Source: Corbicula japonica (taxonomy: Eukaryota; Mollusca; Bivalvia; Venerida; Cyrenidae). Taken from it: a stretch of DNA of 64,000 bases. The stretch spans positions 3,734,796 to 3,798,795 of the forward strand of contig JAZAYU010000003.1 in NCBI GenBank assembly GCA_038501625.1, in the 5' to 3' direction. Shown here in pieces: positions 1 through 15,000 of this stretch. A model generated the notes under the pieces. That model had not been told where the DNA came from, made no database searches, and saw only the letters and a program-made list of their open reading frames with translations. The position numbers and the translations under genes were made by a program. How positions within the stretch are numbered: the first letter of the stretch is position 1; each line of letters starts with the position of its first letter.

Positions 1-3000
1 GGACTTGTTTGAAGGGGACATAGATACGACATTGAACACCCTGGGTATAGCTGTAGACATCACGGAGGACAACATTAAGATTGACGAAAGCAAAACACAG
101 GCAGATGTATGCGACGTGTTTAATTTATTTAATTAATTTTGAGTATATTTTATTTGCTAAGAATAGATGTTTTGTTTTAAAAAACGTTGGCGAAGAAGTG
201 TTCGTCAAAATATTTTTAGAAGAGATCTTAGGATATAAATTCTGTAACAGGAAATGCAAAAAGGCTTTATTAACTGGTTTAGTTAATTATGTATGTTTCA
301 TACAAAAGTAAATCAACTTTTATATGAGAAAATGAAAGTATTGTGCAAAGAACCTTCAAAGAGCGAGATGAAAACAGCACTGACATTTTTTTCGAAAATA
401 AATCACCAGCTCGACCACACCAATACATTCTCTTTGCACTTAACTTTTGCTGGTGATCCTCATTAATAAAATAGAGTTCTTAGACTATTATTCTGCTATC
501 TGAACTTTTAGATGCAATGTATTTCTGACCGGCACATTTAATTGTTTGTTTTGTTTTTCAGAATTTCCTGGAAGTAGCAAGTAACTTGATTGATGAGAGG
601 AATAAACCTTCATGGGTTTCAAAAATTGAAGTGGTAAACTGATGTTGTTTAACGCTGTAATTTAAATAGATTACTTTATGTTTGGAATATTAAACATTGA
701 TTACTCAAACGTATCTTATCGTACAAGTAGTACACATCATTTTTATTCATTCATCATTGAATCCAGTTTATACGAGATTTTCAAAACGCATTCTGAAAGA
801 AACCCATAAGAAGTGTTTTGAGTGATTCTAACATCAGCATTACCTGCGTCTGTATGTGTTCGAACTATTCGCAGCGGCAGGTTTAAGTCCACATGGAGTT
901 AGAAATCCATCTCATAAAGCTGCATTTTCGTCTCTTAAGGAGCAGATGGCTATTTCATATGTCATCCTCAATTTGAAAATAAACTAGAACCACTAAGACA
1001 GTTATGTACTGATAGCAAGTAAAATAGTATAAAACTTTAAAATGAATTGGCACACAGGTTTCGTTAGGGAAAACAGCTGCTTAAGGTCATTAGGTGATGA
1101 CAAATACTGAAGGTTATAAAACTGAGTTTGGAAACCAGTCTCAAATCTCAAGCATCTGATTGGCTGAAATGGCGACCAGTCGCCATTTCAGTCAATAGGA
1201 TGCTTGAGATTTGAGACTGGTTTCCAGGCTCAATTTTATAACCTTGGGCATAAGTCTTTCAGTTGAGAATGAAATTGCTGTATTGACATGATTGAATTAT
1301 TTTGAACTTCAGTGTTATTACTGTCGGTAAATTTGATTGTTTTACTGCCTTCATCTTGATATATACTTTATCTCAATAAATTTGTTGTGCTTATTTCAGA
1401 AACAAGAAGGAGCTATTGGAATACCTCAAGTCGTTGAAAGATACCTCAATTCTAAACTGGACAAATTGATTCTGAACACTGATAGGACATTTTCTGTCAA
1501 AAATATTTGTGAGTAAATTGTTTTTGGTTTATGTAAAAGAAACAACACACGGACAGAGCATGGACACTTATATTACATTTAAAAGCTTATAAGTATTTTT
1601 GACTACCGGAATTTCTATTTCAGCAAGTTGTCAGCAAATTTAATCAGATTCAGATATTTAGCGAGCGATTTATAACAATGGTACAATTTAAAACAATGCA
1701 TGTATTCCTTTGAAACAAAACAACAACAACAAACCAACAACATCAACCGTATTATAGTTATTCTTCGTTGCATTATTATTATTATTTTTTACTAGACAAT
1801 GTAAGAGTAATCATTCTCATTTTTTAAAAACCATTGCAAATGTGCACAAAATTATCAAGCTTTCAGGTGGTCTCTTTTTAATGAAATTGTTACTAACTTT
1901 CAACTAACAACGGGTCAGTGTAAAACAATAATTTTATTGTACTTTCTCTGTAGATGTCAAGATAGGTTATGAGAAAAGGGATAAATACGACTTCCCGGAT
2001 AAAAGTGATGCTCTGCCTGACTGGGTGGCAACTGCTGGCACTGGTATCTCAATACCAGCCCAATCGTTTAAAGGTAAAAATCACCAAACAGTTTTACCTC
2101 CAGTGAAAACCCGCTTATAAGACCAACCCTAGGACTGAACAAAGGCGATCTAAGTAGTGTGTTGATCTTTATTTAGGGGTGAATATTAATGGAAACTGTT
2201 CAAAGAGACATTGAAAAGGTGGTTCTATTTCAAACGTGGTCTTATAACGTTTTGTGTATGATTTTAACTTTTTCTGGAGAAACAAAACATGACTCTAAAA
2301 GAATTAATATGAATAGCAGGCGTCTTTAATTTTGCCTTTAATTTTGCTGCATTCTGCTTAAAGTCACAATTCAATTCATTAGTGAACGTTAAATATATTT
2401 GTAGACATTCTTAAAAGAACCTGGTAATGACGGACATGTTAGTTTGTTTTAAAACGTAGAACACAAGCAACAGGAATAATATGACCCGAGAGTGAAAGTG
2501 TAAATGGTAAAGAATAGCCACATATATAATTACTGAGTAGGAAAGCAAATAAAATAAAAAAAACTGTCACTTCAATTAGTGATAATAGAGATGAGAAACA
2601 TCATGTGGACGAAACTGACAAAACAAATAAAACTGGGATATGGTAACGCATGGAACGGTCAGACTGAGGCCGGAGACCAGTCTCAAACAGCATCTTGTGA
2701 TTGGTCTTTTCCATTAAAAAAACCCGTTGTGTAAAAATGATAATAATCAATAGTATCAGTTTACGATTATTATTGATTTATGAACATTGTTACGTAATGA
2801 ACCCGATGATCAGACACCATGAACCGGAAAGTAAATGACCCTTTAAAAGCAATTATTTGTCTTTTTACGAAAATAATTGTGAACGTTTTGGATAGTGTTA
2901 TACTACGTTTTTCAGATTTACAAACTGTGCATTTTGCAAGCTCCGTGTTTAGAAACATCTCATCAATACTGGTTACAAAGTTGGGACAGAACGGGTAAGA

Positions 3001-6000
3001 GTTCACTTATTAAGAATGATAAATAACAAATGAGACTTTTAAACAAGTCTTTTTTGGTAGTCTTAACCGGTTTTTTCTCATAGTTAAGCTACATATTTTG
3101 TCGGACAATATCATTGCCATTTAGTTTTCGATGTTGAGGTCCTTTAAAATTGTCTACAAACGAGGCAGTGGTATATTATTTTAGAAAACAGATGTCATAC
3201 TGACTATTTGCAGCATATGTAGAACATTATTACAGATGAAAGGAAAATTTGAAAAAAAAAACACCAAAAATAACAACAAACACAAACTCAAAAACACAAA
3301 CGTGCATAATACAAACTATTGGTTGAACATGTGAACTTGCTCATGTGATAATGCAAATTACTCATACTCTCATACTAGCAAGAATTAAGCGCAGTTTAAA
3401 ATTTAAATCAGCCCATAAATACTTAATTTTTTCATACCCTTTTAGAGTTGTTCGAGATATAACATCGGAGCGAGATATCAACTCGGATATTGTAGCCTTT
3501 CAGCTGAAGGAGACGCTCACTTTGATCGACCCTCCTGCCAAAATCACCTTTCAGCACTTTGATGTAAGTACCTATTACTGCTTGATCGACCCTCCTTCCA
3601 GAATCACCTTCAAGCACTTTTATGTAAGTACTTATTACTGCTAGATCGACCCTCCTGCCTGTATAACCTTCCGGCACTAATGTAAGTACCTATTAAAGCT
3701 TGATCGACCCTCCCTCCAGAATTACCTTCCAGCACTTTGATGTAAGTACCTATCACTGCTTGATCGACCCTCCTGCCAGAATCACCTTCCAGCACTGATG
3801 TAAGTACTTATTACTGCTTGATCGACCCTCCTGCCAGAATTAACTTCCAGCACTTTGATGTAGGTACAACGTACCTATCACTGCTTGATCGACCCTCCTT
3901 CCAGAATCACCTTCCAGCACTTTGATGTAAGTACGTATCACTGCTTGATCGACCCTCCTCCAAGAATCATCTTCTAGTACTTTGATGTAACTACTTATTA
4001 CTGCAGTCACGTTTCGTTACAACGTAACATTTTTAATGAATGACAAAAATTACATTTGAGAATGCAACCGCTTTATATTAATTGATTACATGAACATTGT
4101 TTACTGCCTTTTAAGAAATGATGTATGAGCTTAAGCTTGAAATATTTGTTCACATCGTTGCATATGTTTGCTTTGCTAAAGTTTTATTCGGTCAAAAGAA
4201 AATATATATCTGTTTTATGTACATAACATTATTTTGTTTACCTTGCAGAGGAACTATTCTGATCCGATCTGTTCTTTTTGGGATTTTCAGCAAGGGTAAT
4301 CATTGCCATTTCTATTTTAATATCTATTTTCTCAATTACGACACGTCTGTTCCTATTAACTATAACCAGTATGACAGTTTTCAAAACAGAGTAATTATAC
4401 AGCATGTTAAATGTTTTACATATCTCAGTAATAACATTAACAATAAAATAACTGTGCATATTTTGTTAATTTTATTATAACTATTATTTAAGCTTTTTAT
4501 TTTGATCCATTATTCTAATTATATACGTTTTCGAATGAGCTATATGATTTCAACCACAATTTTAATTTGCCTGTTCAAAGTTTATTATCTAAAAACAATG
4601 GCTAAACATTCATCATTTATATTTATATAAATATTGTAATAAAAGCAAAAACGAATCGAAATTTTTTTTTATTTAGAAATAAAAAATATGTTTTGCTCCA
4701 TCTATATTTAGCGCTTTTGTGACGGATGGATGTTCACTTCTATCAACATCTGACGAACAAACAGTGTGTGCCTGTAACCACTTCACTAACTTCGCTGTGC
4801 TTATGAGCCCAGGAAAAACGGTAACTTTTCTAAATTGGTAAAGTTAATCTTTGATGAAATCTACTTTTTTAATTAATGAGGAGTCGTTTCGTGGTTATGT
4901 GGTTATGTTTGAACTATTCTATCTTCTTTGTTGTTCTTTATGACATTCAATAGTTTTGCGCTGAGCCTTCGAAATAGTTATTTATTAGTAAATCAGGTTG
5001 AGCTCTTTTTAAACGAAACTCGCTTTTGTTTATTTTGATACTAATGTTAATTAAAATGTTTAACAGGCTGAGGCATAAGGTTTTTCATATTTGTCTTCTT
5101 CGATTGTATGAGGGATTTAATTTAATTATAAAAACAATCTGGATGATCTTGTTACGTAATTGCAGTTTTGCCATGTGTTACTTAAATTGTTTTTGGTATA
5201 TTGTAAGTTTTGTTATTTATGGTATTGATGGCTAATGTTTTATGAAGGATGATATGTCATTATATATTAAGACAACAATTAATCAAACATCTGGAATTAT
5301 AATTTAGTGTCACGTAATATTAAATTAACTCTAAATTTAAAACTACACAATTAAGCATGAGTTAAACACATGCTCGCATATTCTGTGCCGAAGATGATAA
5401 AATGAAAAATGGAGAACATAATTATTCAAATCTTAAGCGTCTAATTAGCTGAATGAAGACTTATCTCCAATTTCAGTATTTAAAAATCTTAGCAGAAAAT
5501 CAACGTTTTTTACATTAATCTTTTATAGCAGGATAAACTATCCAATTTATAATTCTTTGCGAAACGGTAGTATAGGTATCACTAAAAATGACTTTTTTGT
5601 AGATATTTACGTTTATCCCTAACTGGCTAATAATCATCTTCAATACTTCTTTCAATAGTAAGGCGTATAATATGGAATACGCCCCGGAAAAAGATGCCTT
5701 CGGTCTTATTTCTTGGAAAGAACTTATCATTTTCGATTATTTTTTTATAACTAAAAGTGACTTTGTTTAACATTTTGACAACATTATGGTACCTATACCG
5801 TACTCTGATTAATTAGTAATGTCGTCTGCTCAACTTTATGACATCATTTCAATGATTGACGTCCGAAGGTTCCAAGTGAGGCACCTCACACCTGGCTTTT
5901 GTAAGGTTGTTCTACATCATTTCATTAGTATTGAAATCGTTGTTTTATGTATTTCAGCCTTTAGCAGACGAGATGGCACTGAGTATCATCTCCGCAGTGG

Positions 6001-9000
6001 GATGCGGAATTTCTATATTTTGTCTCGCCCTCACTATAGCTCTGTATCTAATTGTCTGGAGGTAATCAATAAATTATTGTTTACGAACACCTTCTTTCAT
6101 TTAACATTAATTGTTCGAGAAAAAGAAATACAAGTATAACTGTTTGCAAAGCAAAGTCTAGGAGAACAGATACACTGTACTGCTCAGAATTGAGAACAGC
6201 TGGCATTTATTTTATATGATGAACTTCTAAATCAAAACATCGTAATTATTAAATATACATATGGGAATTTATAATGTTGCGGGGATAGAAATCTTGTTGT
6301 AAGGTCTTTAAACCACGAGTACGAGAAGCTTCGTAGCCAAGCGTTACTCGGTGAACTATCCGTGATCAGAGATCAAAATTTTAAATTAGAATCACCAAGG
6401 CAAGAATAAATTATTAAGCCCATTTTATCTGTAAAGATATTGCAACTGACTGCCTATCAAAATTATGCAATTAATTCTGAATTCGACAGCGCGATGATCT
6501 CCTACCGAGTTGGACGAATAGCTGTAGAAATGTTTCTTTGTTGATGATAACATTAAAAACACAATAACAACAAATACGAGTATATCTTCATTGAAATCGG
6601 TTGAAGTAGAAGTGCATAGTGTATTTAAAACTAGTTTGTAATTATGGATAAACGATATATAACATAGAAAATACTATCCATATAATGATAACGATACCCC
6701 GTTTTATAGCATGAAAACATATGGTAAGTCGGTTACTTTCTAGAATAGGTGGAAGAAGTTTAAGAGTTTACGAAGTTTTATAGTAAAATATTGAAACATG
6801 GAAGCTCGTTCTATTTCGTTTACTTCTGTCAATTTTTCTTGCTGATATAAATCCAGGTGCCCTAGTCTCAGTAAGTCATTAAGTACCTTAGTTTATAATG
6901 CCATTATCTTTTTATATTGTTTTGTTTGTGAGGTTTTGCATGCAATGTTGTCGAGTTGGAAACCAGTCTCAAATCTCAAGCATCTGATTGGCTGAAATGG
7001 CGACCAGTCGCCATTTCAGCCAATCAGATGCTTGAGATTTGGTAGGTTGGAGCTAATTCACCAAGTTTTCCGCATGTGGCTATTCCTAGTTTATTTTAAC
7101 TGATCATTATATAAACCCATCTTCTCGTTTCCTTTCTGGTTTTTGTTGCGTCAAGAGGCTGTTCTAGATATGCATATGTACTTTATTTTTTAACTCGTAC
7201 GCAATCTGTTTGTTTGTGATGTTTTACTTAAAAAAAACTTTGATTTTAATAATTGTTTATCAAACAGTCTCACACATGATATTCAATTAAATATAGACAA
7301 TTAGTAGTTCGAATTAATAAATATATGTCTTATTTCTTTTTAAATGTCACATTCCATAAAATTGGCTTCACTGAAAAAAATAGAGCATTCAGAAAAATCT
7401 ATAAACAGAGCATAAAAACAAGTCAAGCCTAATTATGAAACGAGTATTTACTATATGCATCATTGATTTTGCAGGTTTGTAAAGAGTGACCGAGCGGTGT
7501 TACTGATGAACCTTTGCGCTGCTCTTATAATATCATACATCATCTTTCTTGCTGGAGTTGACAGGGTTGAGAATAAGGTACATTGAAGTTTCAGTGATAC
7601 TTGAATTTCGAAATTATATTTAATACAGATTAATTATATGTGAAAAAACAGCAGAAGTTTGTCATGAACGCAATCGTGTTATATTGTAATGATATATCTT
7701 TATTACTCTTCTGTCCCGGTAATATGTCATCATTTTAATGTTACTCCAAATCTAAATGTCCGAGCCTAATTATGTATATGTTTATATGCTTGCATTTTGT
7801 AAATAGTTATAATTCAACTGGTCGGTCACGAATGTGTGTATTTCAGTCTGCGTGTACAGCCGTAGCAGCTCTGATGCATTTCTTCTACTTAGCTGTGTTC
7901 TTCTTGATGTTAGCGTATGGTATAGAGATAGTCGTATCCGTAGTATATGTATTCTTTACCCGATCAAGAATAAAATGGCTGCTACCACTGGCCTGGGGTA
8001 AGTGAAGAGAATTTTATTTTATTTGTTTGTTAACGTATAGATAAAAATAACAATACCAATTAAAAGCAAATAGAATATTCATTGAGAATTCTGTTACACA
8101 CAAAATCAAAACCAGGAAAAAGAAAGAGGTTCTTAAGGTATGCAAGTTGTCACTAAATGAATAATTGCACAAACAATTAAATGGTATTATTAAGCATAAT
8201 CTTAGTGTGTTAAATTTGCAAAATATTGCAATATATTAACAAATTAGACAGCATTTTAAAAAGCGATATCATTGTTTCATTTATTAGGTCTACCATTTGT
8301 AATTGTGGGTATTTCCTTGGGGGCAACAGAGCATTTTAAAAAGCGATACTATTGTTTCATTGTTTAGGTCTACCATTGAAATTTATTGTTGGTATTTCCT
8401 TGGGTGCAACACAGCATTTTAAAAAGCGATATTATTGTTTCATCGTTTAGGTCTACCATTGATAATTGTGGGTATTTCCCTGGGTGCAACACAGCTGAGA
8501 GGATACGGTAACGATAAATTGTGAGTTATAAACCTTTCTGAAAAAGCAACTTACATAATCCTGTAGCATCTGATTCGACATCCTGATCATAATTAAATAA
8601 ATATAATTATGACTCATGCTTGTTTGGCATTACAACTCTCCTAGCCGAAGTCTGCATAGTATGGATTGAAATGTCAGCGCATTTTAGTTTTGTATGGAAA
8701 ATTATGAAAATATAAAGAAAAGTTTTCTTGTCTGTGTAGGTCTGTATAGAAAGATATTCCTATCTTTTCCTTGTATGTTTATTCAGTTTTTAAAGATTCT
8801 GATACTAGGTTTTCCGCTGTTTTAATTTCTCCTTATAAAATAAAATCTATTTTGTTTACTTTAAGGAACTTGTTATTCTACTCTACACAAAAAACATAAT
8901 GGTCTGTTTTCAATTGGTATATCTTTATCACCAGTTATGATAAATTAAAAATATTGTATAGGTTTCCTTTTTAACAGTAACTAAAATGTCGGGATGTTGT

Positions 9001-12000
9001 TTTTTGAACAGTTGCTGGTTGTCTATAGAAGATGGTGTCCTTTGGGCCTTTGTCGGTCCAGCTGGTCTTGTTATACTGGTAAGACCTTTGCATTTGTTTT
9101 CGTTTAATCGATAAGACTGATACTCGTCTACTATATACGTCTCCTCTCTCTAGGGGAGACAAATCTGACTGTCCGTCAGTCAATTCGATGCCGTTCAATT
9201 TAGGCTCAGTTACAGGAGGCCCATATCAACTAGTAATCAAACTTTTAGGATGATTGAACTTACTGAGTAGATGATTCTTATTGTGTTTTTGGCGTCACTT
9301 GGTCAAAGGCCAAGTTCAAATCGGTTTCCACTCAATTTTGCAAGACCACTTTTATACAGTCGTCAAACCTGTTTAAACTTCAATGTATTAATAATATTTC
9401 ATATTATATATTATATGTCCGACATGACTTATTTTAAAGTACTCTGATAAAACTTAAACAATGTTCTTCTGTGCTCTTATTTCAGATAAATTTTGTAATA
9501 GTCATTATAGTGCTTCGCACAATGTTTAGATCGTCTGCCATGCTGACAAAGTCGGACAAAGTGAAGGCAGTGTAAGTTATCGACCTCTTAATTTAGCATT
9601 CGACAAATGATGTCATCTTTGATCCACTGGCCTCTTTTTCTAATAATTTACTTTTTTAGTTCAAATTGCTGAAATTCTTAATAAATACTTATAATCATAT
9701 GTCTATGAGGAAGTCTGGATAAATTGCCCCCCAAAACATGGTATGATTTTTGCACATAAGAACGTCATTCAATTGTCATCAGTCGATTTCAAACCTTAGG
9801 TATACATGAATGGATTAATTGTTTAAATCGAAGAAATAATCTGAATAACACATCACCTGAAACAAAATTGGTAAAAAACATAATGTCGAGTTATTTTTTA
9901 AAAGACAGTTACAAATTGTATATAGTACTGTTTTGCAGGTAGCAGCAATAACTGTAAGATTAATATGAGTTACTCCGAATTTCAATTTGATTAATGAAAA
10001 CCCAATGACTTAATGACTGAAAACGATTTCTTTTTCACGATATCGGTATTCAAATATTTAAATTATATGCGTTACCACGATAACGTGTTCATAATACAGT
10101 TTAGTATTCTATATCTTGTTTACAGAACCGGTGTTCGCAGTATATGTGTTCTCTTGCCAATCCTCGGCTTGACGTGGGTTTTCGGCATGCTCTCAGTCAA
10201 CGAAGATCTCGTCGCCTTCCAATATATATTTGCAATATGTAATTCCCTACAGGTAAATATATTGCTTTCTTTATTGCCAACATATTCCGTGTTACCAATT
10301 CATGTATTATTGCAATATATTATTGGCTACGGATATCCTTGCGTATATATTGACAGAGTGTTACAGTATTTTTCAATTTGTCCATCACTGACATATATTT
10401 AATCCGATATTGCAAAACGGGCACCAAATGTATTAACAGATGTGACAGATTACGAGAGTTAAATTTATGGTTATAGTAGATTGCATTTTCAGTTGTTTGT
10501 CCTTTTCTTAAACACATTTATCTGGTGTAAATATAGTGAGATCATTGCCCAAGGTTATAAAGCTGAGCATGGAAACCAGTCTCAAATCTCAAGCATCTGA
10601 TTGGCTGAAATGGCGACTGGTCGCCATTTCAGCCAATCAGATGCTTGAGATTTGAGACTGGTTTCCAAACTCAGCTTTATAACCTTCAACCCATATAAGG
10701 CATGAAACTGTATTATGTTCACTTCTTTATTTCTTATTCAATTTCTGTGATACATGTTTCTTTAAAACTTCAAGTAAGGTTTTTGTTTGATTTCAGGGAT
10801 TTCTAATATTTTTGTTCCACTGTGTCTTCAACAAACAGGTAATATATTGTATATAGACTTTCTTCAATATTCTCTAAATAAACACTTTAGGAAAATACTC
10901 TGATACACGTCTAAGTTTTTTGCGTGACTTTCACAGAACGTCAGAATATTCTTACTTTTCATAGACTTTATTTTTGTCATAAGATGTTTTCCCTCTGAAT
11001 GAGGCTTTCGTTCAATCTTTTTTGTAAAAAAACAAACTGTTTCCTATAACATATATTTACCATGAATGGCAATATCAATCGAAATGATTCCTTCTGGTAT
11101 ATAGTTCGCATATATATCTTGCAATATTCAGCTGAAGCAAGCACTAAAGCAGAGAAGTGACAGAAAGAAGACATTAGCAAACATAGAACAAAGTATCAAG
11201 AATCAACATTCAAGCACTGGTGCAACGGTAACGCAAAGTTTAATATTGAAATGATACAGTTGAGGACAAAAATTAAATAATAGCCTAATACGCTCATGTG
11301 TTGAAAATACATGTACATAGTAATTTTCAATCTTGGTTTTCAAAAAGTAATGCTATTGATAACGGTGATCAGTTAGTTTTTTGTTTATCATCAGTGACCA
11401 TCAGGAAATGTTGTTTAACCGCCATTTTCCATGAAAAGGGTTGCAGAAAGTTTAATATTTTATACATTGCATACTCACGTTCAAGCTTTTCATTCATTTC
11501 TAACTTGGTTCCGTTTAAACTTACTTATTCAAACAAATTTTTCAGACGTACTTCCCTAGCAATAGCAGTAAATCAACTCAACAAAACAACAAAGTTGTGG
11601 AAAGTGGAAGTAAGTAGTAAATCACTGAAAATCTGTGTACATCTGATACTACATAAGAATTTACAGATAAATATCATGATAATGTTATACACTTGATATA
11701 TTCTGAAGGAAGTATGCAGATTGTTACAGATAAGAAGCAATGTCAAAAAGAGATAACATAACAACGTAAATTACTCGGCATTCAATATCTGTTACTGTCA
11801 TTACAGTAAAGCCAAAATCATAATCACATTATTTAATTGGTAATCTGTTTAATTATTGAAAACGGTGTATGCAGCTCTTCTCGTATTCATTTCATAGTTT
11901 AACAGCGCCACGTACATGTAACTGTATTATTGTTTTGTCTCCTCATATGTATATTGAAAAGCGTATTGAGTGTGCATAAGTTTGTTAATAAATTATTACA

Positions 12001-15000
12001 GCATCAAATCCATTTTTGGAGGCGGACCGACAGATGAAGGAGCTGGTCGCCAATCAAAAGAAAAGTGGTAATATAAACACTAATACAGAGGTCAACAATA
12101 AAAAGGACTTGGACAAAGGTAGAGCTGTTGACCTGGATGATGTGAAGATATCTAATCTACTTCGAGAGTCAGAAGTGATGGGAGGGACAGCTGGAATATC
12201 CTCCATCCTGCACACTGACACACCGGATATGCAGGTACAGGCTTTGTTTGCACATTAGAAAGTAACGTTGCTTTAGTATAGTTTCTTATTTACGAGTTTT
12301 CTTTTTTTGAAGTTCTCAATGAGAGCATTAAAAATACGAGGTTTAGGCCCAAGATCATAAAACTAATTGGATACCAGTCATAAATCTTAAGTTACCTGGA
12401 GACTTATCTCCATTTCAGCAAATCATATGCTTGGGACTCGAGACTGGTTTCCAGTTGTAGTTTTATGATCTTGGGCTTTAATTAGACAAGCAATGAAGTT
12501 CGTGGAGTTATATTCGCCATTTAACAAGTTATATATGGATTTTTAACAACTGAACGAGTGATTTATCATTTTCAATCAAAATCTTCAAATTTGTATCATT
12601 TGTCATATTGAAATTACACAGTTGAAAATGTGTTTCGAATCTTGTAAACTTTGTATCAACTAATTTATACAATAGGACGCTTATGCCTACTGGGGACAGC
12701 AGAGAAGTGTTCGTTTCGCGGTAAAAATCACCGTGTGCATGTTTTATTCAATTGTATAATTATATGATTGCAGTTTTCTTTAAGTACAACCAATAATCAT
12801 GATGATTACCATATATCTTTATTTTCCGGTGACACGGGTTTTTCTCTTTGTTTCTTGTCTGTATGGGAATTTCATGGACTTTTATCTCTACGTATTTCCC
12901 ATTGGTGCTTATTCTCTTCTGATTTCTAAATGGTAAAAGCAACCTATGTATCAGTGTGCATATAAGCAACTGTGTTGAGTTAAAATTATTTTTTGTCAAT
13001 GATTTACTAACTTGAGGTTTTCTATGTTGAAGTGTGGTGTTAAAGGTGAAGTAAAATCTATCAGAAAGCTTATTCAAATCTAGTTGTACGCTAATAATTG
13101 TTAGCAGATGTGTTTTTCTGAAGAGATTATTCGGGAAAATATTTCTTCTAAAATTGGCGAGATATATAAATGTGCGCAATCTGTACAAACACGAAGCCAT
13201 ATTGGTACTGCACGTATTGTCACTTAAAACATGAGTTGATAAGTAAACAAATTATTTTAATTTGGGACTAAAATAAATTATTTTAAATCGATGTGCCATT
13301 TCTTTCCAGAATATTGCACCTTGTTTTTCACAATATGCCGTGTTTGTATCTATATTTACACAGCATATGAAGATTTTTAAAATTTCTCTACATGGAAACA
13401 TAACCTTCGTGGATTTTCGTGACAGCCAAAAGCCGTTGGAAGAAAACTCTAGCTGTTCGGTTGTGTTTTTTAAAAATTCTCAACAGAAAATCTTTTATTT
13501 GTGTCAGTGAATCTCAGAAAACAACGTCTCTAAGCTTCCGACTCATAGGAATGTTTGTATGCTGTAGCGCATTCTATTTTATTTCAAATACTCTCGAGCA
13601 GAATGATAAAGCTTCAATGCTGAAGATTATAAAACTGAGATTAGAAACCAGTCTCAAATCTCAAGCATCTGATTGGCTGATGACTGGGATTTGAGACTGG
13701 TTTCCATGCTCAGTTTTATAACCTTGAGCACTGTTGATAATAAGTGAACATAACACATATATTTATCAGAGCCATTTATAAAACAGAAGACAAATAGTTC
13801 ATGTTATAATGCACACACAACGAACTGTTTTTATCATTTGCTCTGATATGGAATGCATTCCATTAACACGGTGAGTTAAGAATGTATACTAAATAATAAA
13901 ATAAGAATATACATATGGTGATTCTTTTTTGCTCGAGTATACGTGCAATATAGAATTTGTTTTGCAAGATACCTTATTCCTGTATTAATAAGTTAAATAT
14001 ACTAATAAGTTAAATAAATTGACATGAAATGATGCATGTTATGTAACACATGCAAAAAGACATCTAAGCTACCAATATCTATAACATAACTAAAGATCGA
14101 TTTTTTGAAAAATCCATACAATATGTTAACACTGGCGTGAACGCAATTCTATTGATAATTTGGTTTTAATAATCAGACCAGATGCACCAGCAATTAAAAA
14201 TAACAATATATTGAATCAAAGATCGTCTTTTTCCCCTTCATAAGATGTTTTTCACATACTACTGTTGTCAATTTAAAGTATGACAAAAACGCTTTTTAAT
14301 GATTCCAGGAATCGGCGGCACTGCGATCTAGTGTAGCTACGAGTCATAGATATGACTATATTGACCCTAATCCTGCCATCCCCAAACCGCCAGGGTACGA
14401 GAAACTGCTGCAGGTCAGCAGTCCCTCTACCTCAAGGGAGAACGTAAGCAGCCGGGAAACGGGTCACAAAAACGACAGCCATGAGTATGGCAGTAATAGC
14501 AGTATAAGTAAGGAAAAGCATAAGGAGAGGGAACGGCAGAGAGAACAGGAAATTAAAAATGAAATAGAGAGAGAAAGGCAGATGAAGATTGACAAGGAGA
14601 AACGGGATCGTTATGAAAAGGAGCGGGTAGAACGTGAGCGGGTTGAAAAAGAAAACGATGAAAGAGAACTCAGGGAAAGAGAACGAATTGACAGGGAAAG
14701 ACGTGAACGAGAACAACGAGAAAGACAGAGAGACAGATCAAGGGACAATAGCGGAGTAATACATATAGGAATAGATAGAGACGTATATAAAGGTTCTGGT
14801 ATTAGAATAGACGAAGTACCATATGATAAAAGAGGATATCCAGTTTCAGGGAGATCAAGTAGATCAGACGATGATCGAGAGGTAATAAACGCTTAATTTA
14901 TTTATCATGAATTGAAAAAAATCAGAAGTTCAGTATGCTGTCCGGTCTATTATTTGCACAGCGCTTTTTTGACTTGGAGCTTATTTACACAGGTAACTGT

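Noticed and set aside
3432..3795. Repeated - strand peptide frames (GRRVDQAVIGTYIKV-like)
   Set aside because: Antisense reading of the 60-bp splice-donor array; the real exon is on the + strand.
14432..14716. Phe/Leu-rich - strand frame that looks like a membrane protein
   Set aside because: It is the complement of the Glu/Arg/Lys-rich GPCR tail exon.
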